Source: Cyrtodaria siliqua
Lineage: Eukaryota; Mollusca; Bivalvia; Adapedonta; Hiatellidae
Assembly (NCBI GenBank): GCA_037043455.1
Contig: JAWPHD010001426.1
Coordinates: 186,001-250,000 of the forward strand
Length of the DNA stretch: 64,000 bases
Direction: 5' to 3'
The translations under genes and the position numbers were made by a program. The notes under the pieces were generated by a model, which saw nothing but the letters and a program-made list of their open reading frames with translations, was not told the origin of the DNA and did no database searches. Each line of letters starts with the position of its first letter. Within the stretch, counting starts at the first letter, position 1. This document shows positions 1 through 10,449 of the stretch, one piece after another.

Positions 1-170
1 TGAAGGGAGGTCTAATTCAATTGAAACGAGATCTAATTAAATTGCAGAGAGGTTTAATTATGCTGAATTGTACAGCTCTTCAATTGAATTAGACCTCTCA
101 TTCATTGAATTGAACCTCTCTTCAACTGAATTAGACGTCTCCTCAAATAATTGAAGAACGGTTCAATTAA
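1..170. repeat. AT-rich inverted repeat cluster at the left edge
   Basis: The block GAGGTCTAATTCAATTGA near position 7 is matched by its reverse complement near position 80, and several diverged versions (ATTGAATTAGACCTCTC-like) follow to about 150. It looks like the end of a foldback or MITE cut by the window edge. No coding potential is seen. Confidence 0.5.
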
Positions 171-1394
171 TTCAGTTTCTGTTAATTTGGCGTTCCATAA
201 GCTTTTAACTCAGACATAACTATAAATGAGTCATGAATGTCGACTATATAACACACACGTTTGAATAAACTTATCGAAAACTGCACGAAATGTTTGTGCC
301 TCATTACGCATGATCCTAATAAAAGGCAAGTGAAACAAACAACAACGATTATAAGTTAGACTCGAACCTACAACCGTTCATGTATTTTTTTATATTTCAA
401 TATTTGTGTTTCTTATAAGTCATATATGCACAGCAATAGATAGTGTCTTACATTACAGAAGTAACATATACACCAATGTGATTTAATATTAAATTCACAC
501 TCTACACATAGGGCATCCTTAATTAAACACGTGTTAGTTTGCTGTGCTCCATTCCAAAAGGTTTTAAGTGAGTAGGTAGGTAGGACTTCTATTTTTATCG
601 AGTCCTCTGACAGTGTGAACGCGTTTTACAAAACATACCGATTTGCGACCCGATGCTAAAAACTAAAAAAAACAAATGTAGTCTCATATTTAATGCTTAA
701 ACAACGTTTGATAGCTGCCTTTTGAGTAGGTCTGAGCGCAGGAAAGCAACAATTGTTTAAGGATGACCCTAAGCAGTGCTGTATGAATGCTATTTTTTGG
801 GGAAAAAATTAAACACGAACAAAATATGGTAAAATTACAGAAAGGACGAGAAACGGTTTAATCAACATCATTTTATATCGTGTCTACCGCTTTACGCTTG
901 TTCCGTTCCGTTCCGTCAAATATAATAGTTATATTTAGCGGTACGGAACGGAATAATAACTGTTAAACACAAAATAAAGCAAAATGTATGTTTTATTTTA
1001 AAGTTAGTGTTTTATTATTGAACACATCAGATTAAAAGAGACAGGGGGAAAACAATTTGGAGACATTCATACAAACAAGTGGATATCCCCAATTTGTACC
1101 CCAAAACCTGTTCCGTTCCCGTTTCTTTCCATTCCGCTAAATGTAATTAGCCATAATAGTTAACTGCGCGAGTGCTAGTCGTGAAATGTCACGGTTTCGT
1201 AAATGTATTCATTATAAATCCATTGATACCAACGACAAGTGTGTGCGACCTTCATAAGTAATCTTATTTAGATGGTGGAAACACCTAGTCAAATATACTG
1301 TGATAAAAATGGTTGGAAAAAGAGGGAAACATAGTTCTCATATACTAGTGTACATTAAGGCGCGTTGTAAGATCGGATTACGTGCAAAAGAAGA
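171..1394. other. Gene-free AT-rich spacer
   Basis: No open frame or known element is recognised. A small inverted repeat around 899-957 (TTCCGTTCCGT facing ACGGAACGGAA) is related to a fragment near 1108-1140 (TTCCGTTCCC...ATTCCGCTAAATGTAATTA), so scraps of one short repeat family are present. Confidence 0.4.
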
Positions 1395-1985
1395 TTGACC
1401 ACTCTACAGTCAGTATCTACCTTCACCTTTCTCTTGTGCGATGACCGGGCAACCTCGTGGGACTCAATGATTGCATCTTCTGAAACCCTTAAAGAGGAGC
1501 TTGGTGCTTGAACCTTTGTCCCGTGGGTTTTCTAGGCGTACCCTATATTGGGGTTCTCTTGGGCTGCAACTGCTGTGGTTTTTCAGTACAAATCTGGATA
1601 CATCCTGAGGTATTTCTAATTATGTTTTGTTTTATATAGCTAGACAATAACATATACGTGTATCGTTTCCTAATTGCTCTGGATGTGGACTTTATTGTTA
1701 GAGATTTCCTTCCGATGGAATGTACTTTATTTACAATGTCTTGTCAATTTGAGCGCTGAAGACAGGATAATAGCGAGGTTGTGTACACTTAAAATCGATT
1801 TAAGCTAACCGGTGGCCGCTATATTGCCCACTGACTATTCCAAGTCGGTAACCATGTCTTCACCACTCTTTCTGTTGTGTATTGTCTTTTTCATTGTATA
1901 GTTAATTTGCTCGTTAATTGTTTGAGGTACAGTGCGGATCTACGGTGTCCTTGCGTTTTGGTGCTGTGATTTATTTAGGACCATT
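1395..1985 (+). mobile_element. 3' tail of a Penelope-like element (truncated copy)
   Basis: This stretch aligns along its length with the segment that follows the reverse transcriptase frame at 26609-27157. Shared landmarks are CTCTACAGTCAGT, GGATACATCCTGAG, CTCTGGATGTGGACTTTATTG, GAAGACAGGATAATAGCGAGG and CCAAGTCGGTAACC. No reverse transcriptase core lies upstream, so it is a 5'-truncated copy carrying only the C-terminal remnant and the 3' untranslated part. It abuts a mariner relic. Confidence 0.7.
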
Positions 1986-1999
1986 TTTTCTCACTTTTC

Positions 2000-2865
2000 A
2001 AAGAGGTGTGTCGTGTTTATGGCGATAAAGAGGTATCGTATATGGATGTTACCAGATGGATTCCGAGATGGCTTGAAATCTGGCAGACCACGATCCACCA
2101 TCACTAAAATTGTTATTAAAAATGCATGCACATATTAGAGCAATATGCATGATTGACCACTCATCTGATAGCACGAGTAGCAGGGATCTCATCAGGAACA
2201 ACATATATTCCTAAAAACATTTTGAAAATGCGGCGCATTTCAACTCGATGGATACCTCATCTTCTGACACAGGATCAAATACGACACCCGGAAATTTGCA
2301 GACATAGTAACAAGATCTGAAACCTGGGTTTACTATTTTGAACCACAGCGAAAGGTCAATAATACAATTTGGGCTATCAAACACGGACGGAGGTCATGTA
2401 TTGCTAAAATAACGCAAAGTACGAACACGGTTACGTTTGCCGTTTACTTCCTGTAATTCAGGTCGCAGTTCCAAGGTGAAGTAGTCACTGGATTATTCTA
2501 CACCCATTCCGTACTAAAAAACTAAAATCCTACTACAAGAAATGCCGATCAGCCACAGAAATGCGCCATATCCGACTACCGCACACAAGTCGATAGCATT
2601 TTCAAAGAAGGAAAGGTGACTGTTCTTTCACACCCACCTTATTCACCCGATCTGGCACCGTCTGACTTTTCTGTTCCCAATATTGGAAAAAAAATATCTG
2701 GACGCCGCTATACCTCACGATAAGACTGGGGTCAGCCATTTATAAGTGTCTGGCGAGTATCAATAAAAGAGACTACGAAGACGCCTTCCAGAAATGGTTG
2801 AAACGACTGAAAAATTGTATTTCTGTCAACAGAGATTGCTTTGAAGGTATGAAGTAAACCGAATC
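2000..2865 (+). pseudogene. Degenerate mariner-type transposase
   Basis: Translation in shifting frames gives mariner/SETMAR-type hallmarks: an N-terminal LKSGRPRSTITK stretch near 2075, then TRWIPHLLTQDQ near 2250, ETWVYYFEPQRK near 2320, and HPPYSPDLAPSDF near 2625-2663, the region around the last catalytic aspartate. The tail reads FQKWLKRLKNCISVN and ends near 2860. The transposase would cut and paste its own element at TA sites. Multiple stops and frameshifts make it inactive. Terminal inverted repeats were not located. It sits directly after the Penelope-like 3' tail, so one may have inserted into the other. Confidence 0.75.
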
Positions 2866-3670
2866 ACGATATCATTTTAGTTTTAATTTTATTTCCAAAA
2901 TAACATTACTTTTGAAAGTCCGTTGTACATGACTGTACAGCAGCTGTTCAGAGTTCGGTACGATTTATGTCGAAATAGAGCTGCACTATTTTATTTTATA
3001 TTAACCAAGTATGTTTCAACAAATATATAAAAACGTGCCCTTAAGAGTATAAATTGTACGATTCGGCACATACAGGCCAAGTAAATAGTTCCAATACTTA
3101 TATAGCAGGAAGAACTTGAAAGTATATCCTGTCAATAACAATGACAAAGTGAAACTACATAGCAGTCAGCAATTGCTGACAACTATTTCAACACAAACAC
3201 TTCAACTATAACTAAGTACCTACTTAATATGGAGTTTGAGAGTCGCTATGTTAATCAGTACTAATTATTTCTCATTCTGTTGATACAATTCCAGTGGTGT
3301 GAATCAGGAAGGGAATACAGATATTTTGAATTAATGTTGCTTTTCGATTTATTATTAACAGTGATTTAGAACGAGTTTTCAACAAAGGTTTTCGTTTAAC
3401 ATATACAAACCAATACAACTACATGTAACATTCAAATATGACAGATTCTCTCTTCGTTTGAGATCGTAAACAATTCAAATAGAAAAGTTGTTGTGTGGAA
3501 GCAACAGCCAACCGGACAAGTGTGGACAATGTGACCGTGCGTCGCCAGTGCAAAATAATAACATGATCGGGTGGTGCAACTAACTTGTCCACGCATTTGA
3601 GACAATAACACCTCCTTCTGCTCGAATCCAAAACGTTGACTACGACAACTAGTTACATGGTCTACGGTTG
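2866..3670. other. Gene-free spacer
   Basis: AT-rich sequence with only short chance frames. No repeat family or gene is recognised. Confidence 0.4.
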
Positions 3671-3920
3671 ATGAGTGAGTGAGTTATTGAGTGAGTGAGT
3701 GAGTGAGTGAGTGAGTGAGTGAGTGAGTGAGTGAGTGAGTGAGTGAGTGAGTGAGTGAGTGAGTGAGTGAGTGAGTGAGTGAGTGAGTGAGTGAGTGAGT
3801 GAGTGAGTGAGTGAGTGAGTGAGTGAGTGAGTGAGTGAGTGAGTGAGTGAGTGAGTGAGTGAGTGAGTGAGTGAGTGAGTGAGTGAGTGAGTGAGTGAGT
3901 GAGTGAGTGAGTGAGTGAGA
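3671..3920. repeat. (TGAG)n microsatellite
   Basis: About 250 bp of almost uninterrupted TGAG/GTGA tetranucleotide repeat, with one variant (GTTATTGA) near its left end. The open frames across it are repeat artefacts. Confidence 0.97.
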
Positions 3921-4061
3921 ATAAATGAATGAATTTGTTTTGTTTGTTTGTATAGTGTTTTATGTCATTTTCAACACATGTAAGGTTACATAATTTATGA
4001 CGGTCGATTGTTTGTGGTGCAGGCAGAACCAGTACTGTACACTTCCGTAATAATTGACACT

Positions 4062-4192
4062 TCCTGAATAAATGAATAAATGAATGAATGAATGAATGAA
4101 CGAACGAACGAACGAACGAACGAACGAACGAACGAACGAACGAACGAATGAATTAATGCATAAATGAATTAATGAACGAACGAATGAATAGA
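4062..4192. repeat. (GAAT)n/(GAAC)n microsatellite
   Basis: A run of GAAT units changes to a pure GAAC run (about 4099-4146) and back to GAAT/TAAT variants. It lies 140 bp from the TGAG array. The serine/phenylalanine-rich frame on the minus strand is a repeat artefact. Confidence 0.95.
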
Positions 4193-4924
4193 TCATATTA
4201 TGCGCAAAAACTGATGCAAATGAAAAATGAAACAACTATTAAAGTGTAAAGGTAAAACTATTTACAAATAAGGCATGATATAGTGAAAATGATGTATACG
4301 TCAGCGGATGTGTAAACATTTAGTAAATGCAAGTACAAACATATTATAATGAATTATATAATCGGATTTCTTTCACAGAATTTAAACCGAGAATGAAATC
4401 AATTATATCATATAACTCTTTTATACTATTAATTTGGTATTGTCTTTGTCTCATAGGGTCAACGTCTACACAATCCAACCCTATATGTTTGACAGTTATA
4501 TTAACAGTGCAAAACAGTGTATACATTCCGGTAATTGCTCACCTTGTAATAAATATGAATATGGCCTATTCTGCACCGGGCTTAAACAACTTCCTCTCGT
4601 CGAATGACTCTACAAGAAGGACACCACTCACCGAGTAACGATTTAATTGAATGCAGTTTATTATTAACGGACAAATCCCATTACCGCTATCATCAGATAT
4701 GCACTTATTGTTTCTTGTATTTGAATCAAACAAATAAAACATCAGCTTGGTACATACTAACTGTGAACCCATTTCAGATGAACAAACACATTGCAATGCA
4801 ACAAACATAGCTTGTACGTTGCTATCATGACCTACAACACCATAGACAAGTCTATCATGAAATTAAACAGTAAACATAGAAGTCAGTGCTTCAATAACAT
4901 TTGAGTGACTTAAACAAGCGAGGA
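4193..4924. other. Gene-free spacer
   Basis: Several overlapping frames of 60-100 codons occur on both strands, but none has a recognisable domain or splice context. I see no gene here. Confidence 0.4.
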
Positions 4925-5830
4925 TATGGATTAATAGACTGGCCCACAAACAAGAGAATAATAGACCAGCATCCCACACACAACATAATAACAGACAAGC
5001 ATTACAGGTCCACGTACAACATAATAACAGACTAGCATTGGACAAAATAATAACAGACCAGCATATATGGCCCACGCACAACATAATAATAGACCAGCAT
5101 CCCACAAGCAACATAATAACAGACAGACCAGCATTGACGGTCCACACACAACAGGATAACAGACCAGTATTGACGGTCCATACACAACATGATAACAGAC
5201 CAGCACTGACGGTCCACGTACAACATGATAACAGACCAGCATTGACGGTCCACGCACAACATGATAACAGACTAGCATTGACGGTCAACGCACAACATAA
5301 TAACAGACCAGCATTGATGGTCCACTTACAACATGATAACAGACCAGCATTGACGGTCCACGCACAACATGATAACAGATCAGCATTGGACAAAATAATA
5401 ACAGACCATCATATATGGCCCACGCACAACATAATAATAGACCAACATCCCACACGCAACATAATAACAGACCAGCACGCAACATAATAACAGACCAGCA
5501 TTGACGGTCCACACACAACATGATAACAGACCAGCATTGACGGTCCCCTAACAAGATGATAACAGACCAGCATTGACGGGACAAGCACTACAGGATAACA
5601 GACCGGCATTGACGGTCCACGCACAACATAATAACAGACAAGCATTGACGGTCCTCGCACAACATGATAACAGACCAGCATTGACGGTCTACGCACACCA
5701 TGATAACAGACCAGCATTGACGGTCCACACACAACATAATAACAGACCAGCACTGACGGTCCACGCACAACATGATAACAGACCAGCAGTGGACAAAATA
5801 ATAACTGACCAGCATATATGGCCCACGCAT
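4925..5830. repeat. 36-bp minisatellite, about 25 copies
   Basis: The unit is close to ATAACAGACCAGCATTGACG followed by GTCCACGCACAACATG, 36 bp in all. Variant units carrying GGACAAAATAATAACAGACC, ATATATGGCCCACGC and ATCCCACA recur near 5030-5110, 5388-5460 and 5790-5830, showing a higher-order pattern. Because 36 is a multiple of three, frames stay open across the array on both strands and encode 12-residue repeats. These are probably not genes. Confidence 0.93.
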
Positions 5831-5849
5831 ATGGCAAGCCAATTGTCCA

Positions 5850-6885
5850 ATAATTACGTGAACCCAGCTGGGTCGAAAAACTAGGACTAACGATCGATAA
5901 ACCAGGTTTTTCGAACGTAAAACCAGGATTATCGAATACTAACCTATATTTTCGAGCGAAAACATAGGATAACGGGCGTAAACCATAGTTTACGTTCGTG
6001 AACCCAGGTTTACGATCGATAAACTAGGTTTCTCGATTGAACTAAGAATGTCGGTCGTTATCCTAAGTTCACGAGCGTAAACTATGGTTTACGGGAGTGA
6101 ACCTGGGTTCAAGAGCGTGAACCCTAGTTTACGAACGTGAACCTATGTTAACGACCGTGACATGGCTTTACGACCGTGAACATAGGTTCACGCTCGTGAA
6201 CATAGGATAACGACCGAAAATCATAGATTTGTTCGAGAAACCTAGTTTATCGAACGTAAACCTAGGTTCACGTTCGTAAACTATGGTTAACGCTCGTAAA
6301 CCCAAGTTCACGGTCTTAAACATATGTTCACGTTCGTAAACTATGGTTCACGCCCGTAAACATAGGTTCACGTCCGTAAACTATGGTTCACGGCAAGCCA
6401 ATTGTCCAATAATTACGTAAACCCAGTTCTTAGTCGGGAAACTAGGATTAACGATCGATAAACTAGGTTTTTCGAACGTAAAACCAGGTTTATCGAATAC
6501 TGACCTATATTTTCGAGCGAAAACATAGGATAACGGGCGTAAACCATAGTTTACGGTCGTGAACCCAGGTTTACGTTCGATAAACTAGGTTTCTCGATTG
6601 AACTATGAATTTCGGTCGTTATCCTAAGTTCACGAGCGTGAACCATAGTTTACGGGAGTGAACTATAGTTTACGAACGTGAACTATAGTTTACGAGCGTG
6701 AACCTAGGTAACATATGTTCACGTCCGTAAACCTAGGTTCACGGCCGTAAACTATGGTTCACGCTCGTAAACCTAGGTTCACGCTCGTAAACTATAGTTC
6801 ACGTTCGTAAACTATGGTTCACGGTCGTAAACCTAGGTTCACGCCCGTATCTATGCTTTACGAATCGTATCTATGATGTTCGAGC
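5850..6885. repeat. Array of 20-bp near-palindromic units, partly duplicated
   Basis: About 50 units of roughly 20 bp follow the pattern GTTCACGNNCGTAAACNNNG. Each has two dyad centres, a CGNNCG core and a CCTAGG/CTATGG core, so both strands read alike (GTGAAC/GTTCAC, GTAAAC/GTTTAC). The block beginning GGCAAGCCAATTGTCCAATA at about 5833 recurs at 6393, so some 560 bp were duplicated inside the array. Every unit holds at least one CpG. No frame is conserved. Confidence 0.9.
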
Positions 6886-7159
6886 TTAGCCAATCGGCGG
6901 TGTCCACCACTCTTACGTAGTTGAAACCGTTTTCAGATCCACGCAGCGTTCATTGCAGACGCCTCGTGTATTCATTGCAGACGCCTCGTGTAAAGAACTC
7001 ATCACTCTCTTCTGAACTTCTTCTGAAATAGATATTTCTTATTTAGTATACATGCATCTTTGTGAGATATTTTTATAGAATGAGATATTTTGACATATCA
7101 GACATTTGATTCACCCTGTACAGAAAACAGTTTCGTTTTGACATACACAAAAATCTATG

Positions 7160-7562
7160 GTTTATGTCAGAAAAAAAAAATGTCTTGTTGAGTACTGGCT
7201 TTGTTTGGGCATGGCATCTGGAATACTCCCTAACAGAGGGTTGGCATCTGGAATACTATTTGAACCATGCGAGGGCCCGCAGGGCCCGAGCTCTCTAGAG
7301 AGGTCATGCCCCCACGTAAAATTTTGAAACCTAGGTGCTCTGAAATGGCATTTCCAGCAATCTGAGACATAAATTAGCATTTTTTTGGATGGAAAAAAAA
7401 ACATTTTTTGAGAAAAATACGGCTTACGCGTATGAAAAACTGCGATGTCGGCGTACCGCGGCGTACCACAACCCGGCGTACGGAATACTGGATAATATGG
7501 GTCGGAATCCGGCGTACGAAAAGGGGGTCGGTACCCTCAAAAATAGTGACGAGAAACCGTAA
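7160..7562 (+). repeat. Dispersed repeat, copy 1
   Basis: This block is present in reverse orientation at about 46020-46420. Shared landmarks are GGCATCTGGAATACT, CGAGCTCTCTAG, TGGCATTTCCAGCAATCTGA, the A-rich TTTTTGGATGGAAAAA and the GGCGTAC-rich end that finishes GGGGGTCGGTACCCTC. It has fragmentary frames but no recognisable domain; it is probably a non-autonomous element or the end of a larger one. Confidence 0.75.
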
Positions 7563-8035
7563 TTATATGTGTGTTCCGTATTACACACCTTATTGGGATA
7601 ATGCCGTTATGACGTCATTAGCCTCTTTTTCAAAACTAGCTCGAGTATTGGAGTCATTTTTTTAACTGATCAAATTTTGACTGACACATTACATTTTGAA
7701 CTTTTGAAATTGAAAATATGCGAACTTTATTGGAAACTTTGCCGTTTTGATGCACCTGAATTGGATTATCGCTGGAGGAAAATTGAGACAGGATAGACAC
7801 GCGTTTTTGTTCATTTTGTATCGGCGATCTCATAGACTATCGAGAACTGGTATATTTTTTAAAAAATATCATAATAAACCCTTTTTAAATGATAGCCGTT
7901 GCTAATATTGTAAAAGTGTCACGTTGCTAATATTGTAAAAGTGTCAATATGTTTCATAGTGGGGTGTTAGAGAGAAGAAGAAATATAAGTGTCATTAATT
8001 TCCTATTAAAAGTACAAAATTGAACGTAGTTGTTT
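7563..8035. other. Gene-free spacer
   Basis: AT-rich. It contains a short direct duplication GTTGCTAATATTGTAAAAGTGTCA near 7900-7948. Nothing else is recognised. Confidence 0.4.
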
Positions 8036-8415
8036 AAAGAGAGAGAGAGAGAGAGACTCACTCTGATAAAGGACTTTGATAGGACATTTCTTCTCCATGG
8101 TAGCGCGGCGGATTTGTAACCGGAGGCCCCGGGTTCAATCCTCCGTGGTGCCACTGAGTTCCGTCGGTGTGTTCTTGGGCAAGACACTTTCCCTCAGCCT
8201 CGTCCGTCGGATGGGGACGTAAACCGGGCGGTCCCGTGTATCGGTCTATCCTCCGAGCACGTTAAAGAATCATAAAAATCTATTCGATAATAAGAGTAGG
8301 GCAGGTTCCCGGATTCCTATGTATCCTTTCCCTCTCTCTGGGGCGGCTCTAAATAACCTACACTGTGTTGATGAGCCGTTAAAAAACATTCAATTCAATT
8401 CAATTCAATTATTAA
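8036..8415 (+). mobile_element. tRNA-derived SINE
   Basis: A (GA)n run is followed by a tRNA-like B box (GGGTTCAATCC) near 8130. A conserved central part follows (TTGGGCAAGACACTTTCCCT, then GTCGGATGGGGACG and GCGGTCCCGTGT), then a tail ending in CTGTGTTGATGAGCCGTTAA and a (TTCAA)n repeat. The same 3' half occurs at 15718-15898. The order of tRNA head, conserved body and simple tail is typical of SINEs. Confidence 0.8.
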
Positions 8416-8517
8416 TATGAAGCTCAGGCAAAGTACTTTTTTTTTTAGACATTAATTGTAGTGAGAAATCATAAACCCTATTAGCCACAAAAACATGTTT
8501 CAAACATCAGAAACCAC

Positions 8518-8638
8518 AGACCCCGGAGCTCTCAAATCAGCCTATGACACACCACTCTATTCAGACAGATGTATGGGCTTATGTAGGTCTGAATGGAGGT
8601 CTGATGCTGATCTGAGAGTTCCAGGGGCCTGGGTCTTT
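8518..8638. repeat. Short foldback (MITE-like)
   Basis: The left arm AGACCCCGGAGCTCTCAAAT... pairs with the right arm ...TGATCTGAGAGTTCCAGG...GGGTCT with small bulges; the interior (ATTCAGAC/GTCTGAAT) also pairs. The total is about 120 bp. Confidence 0.6.
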
Positions 8639-10200
8639 TTTTTCAAATAGATCTGCACCCCGGTGATGATATGTAGACTAGTCAAACCAATTAAATATGT
8701 TTAAAACATCATATTACAAATTAAACTGACATGGTTGAAAAGCATTTATATTAAATACTGATCTTTCTGGTGTTGTTTGTACCACAGACCCTTGGATCTC
8801 AAAAATGAAATGTCAAAAAAGATTTTCCTGCAGGGAAAAATCAGGGAATTTGAAAAAAATGCAAAAATCAGGGAATTCTATTGCTGCACTACCTTAAACA
8901 GAATAAAAAAATCTATTAAATAATGTTTATCAAAAAGACGAAAGCTTTGCAAGAATATCAATTACTCAGTTGTGACTAACGTTATTGTTTTGACTAATGG
9001 TTGTTTCTCTTGTATAACTTTTTAGCTCTACTGGCCAAAGGCAATTTGTATTTGCTCATATATATGGTATTTGGTTGAAGGTATGGCTATAAGGGAAGGA
9101 TGAAAGCTGTATATTTTCTTAAGTTAATCAGGGAAACACGATGCTAGGTCAGGGAAATATCAGGTAATTTTTAATGGGAATTTCTGTGGCCACCCTGAAC
9201 AGAATTATAAATTTAAAACGATATAATATAGATCTAGATATATTGTTTTTTATTATTATTCCTTTAAGATGCAAGATTCAGACTCGGATTTTGACCTTCA
9301 GAGTTCACAAAGGCCATTTCCAATATATCAACTGTAAGGGAAACTTTCAATAAAAAAAACGCCGGAAGTTAAGGGAAAAAAAGGTACCTGGACCAACCCG
9401 AACAGTGGCACGCATTCTGCCCTTTTATTGCCACCAGAATCACAACCCCCTAGATTTAGAGGAGCCACGGACCTGGGGTTAATAAGAGGTCACTGTCAAG
9501 CTGGCTATGGTAAGTTCCTCCCCACACCCCTCCCGATAAAAAGTAATAGATCTTGGACGATATCAGTAGAGTGTTTACATGTCAACATGGACCTCTTGTT
9601 ATAATTGTATTAATTTAGATATTTTTATTATCATAAGAGGAATAGAAAAGTCATGTTAGTCAAAAGAGCCGCCCGTCCAGCCGACAAGGGAAGCAAGATA
9701 GAACGATAGGAGGGCTGCCCATCTTGAATCAAAGAAACCAAGATGACTACTGTTATCACATGTGACCAATTTCTCGCTTTTTTCTCCCAAATCCTAGGTG
9801 AAATTTGTTTTTGGAAGAGATAATGGGAGATAGTAGGTGACTTATCTCTCCCGACCACTAGCTCAAAACACATTGGTCCAACTAGTTTGATCAGTGTGCA
9901 AAATTAGCCATGGACCTATAGCCACTGGCCATGACAATTTGGCCATGACAAATTTGGCTAAGGCCATGAAAACTTAAAAGATCATAGACCATTGGGTTAT
10001 GACAATTTCTTCACAGTAATTAATGAATGATAAATGTGTTCTCATATTTCTCATAAAAAATATTTAAAATTTAAAATATGCAAACAAATCTTATAGTTTT
10101 TACAAAATTTACAAGTGGTCAAATCTCACTAAAACATGTGAACATCCCCTAAAAAGATACTCTAAATAATATGCAATACCCAGCAATACCATATTATTGT
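8639..10200. other. Gene-free stretch, probably intron or 5' flank of the HECT-like gene
   Basis: No coding region is recognised. It contains repeated short phrases (GGCCATGACAA near 9930-9970) and a block with AGGGAAAAATCAGGGAA-type direct repeats near 8835-8880 and 9120-9165. Earlier exons of the gene beginning at 10208 could lie here or outside the window, but I could not identify them. Confidence 0.3.
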
Positions 10201-10207
10201 ATTGCAG

Positions 10208-10449
10208 GATATCCCCAGAATACAGGGCAGACATCAGGTAGACCAAAGTCTGTACCATTATCTTACGATATGGATACTGATGAATTCTACCAGTTTTCTG
10301 TTGGGCTTTTCCCAAAACTGCATGGGAAGTTGGTAACAATGTATAAGATGGACAAGCAGCGTCGACTCCTTAAAGTTATTCCAAGCCTGCCATCCACACT
10401 TCGAGATGAAGCATACAAAGGGGTCACATTTTTTAAGGGTGATGAACAT
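10208..10449 (+). CDS. HECT-like gene, exon A
   Basis: The acceptor is TTGTATTGCAG and the donor is CAT|GTAAGT. It encodes about 80 residues including DTDEFYQFSVGLFPKLHGKL and LPSTLRDEAYKGVTFF, a compact globular-looking segment. It enters in phase 1 and leaves in phase 0. Upstream exons were not found. Confidence 0.6.

Noticed and set aside
3671..3920. CRISPR or other regular array
   Set aside because: Plain TGAG tetranucleotide repeat with no spacers; the 67-bp and 51-bp arrays likewise lack unique spacers.
4863..5884. Cysteine/valine-rich and DNRPALTVHAQH repeat proteins on both strands
   Set aside because: Artefacts of a 36-bp minisatellite open in several frames on both strands.
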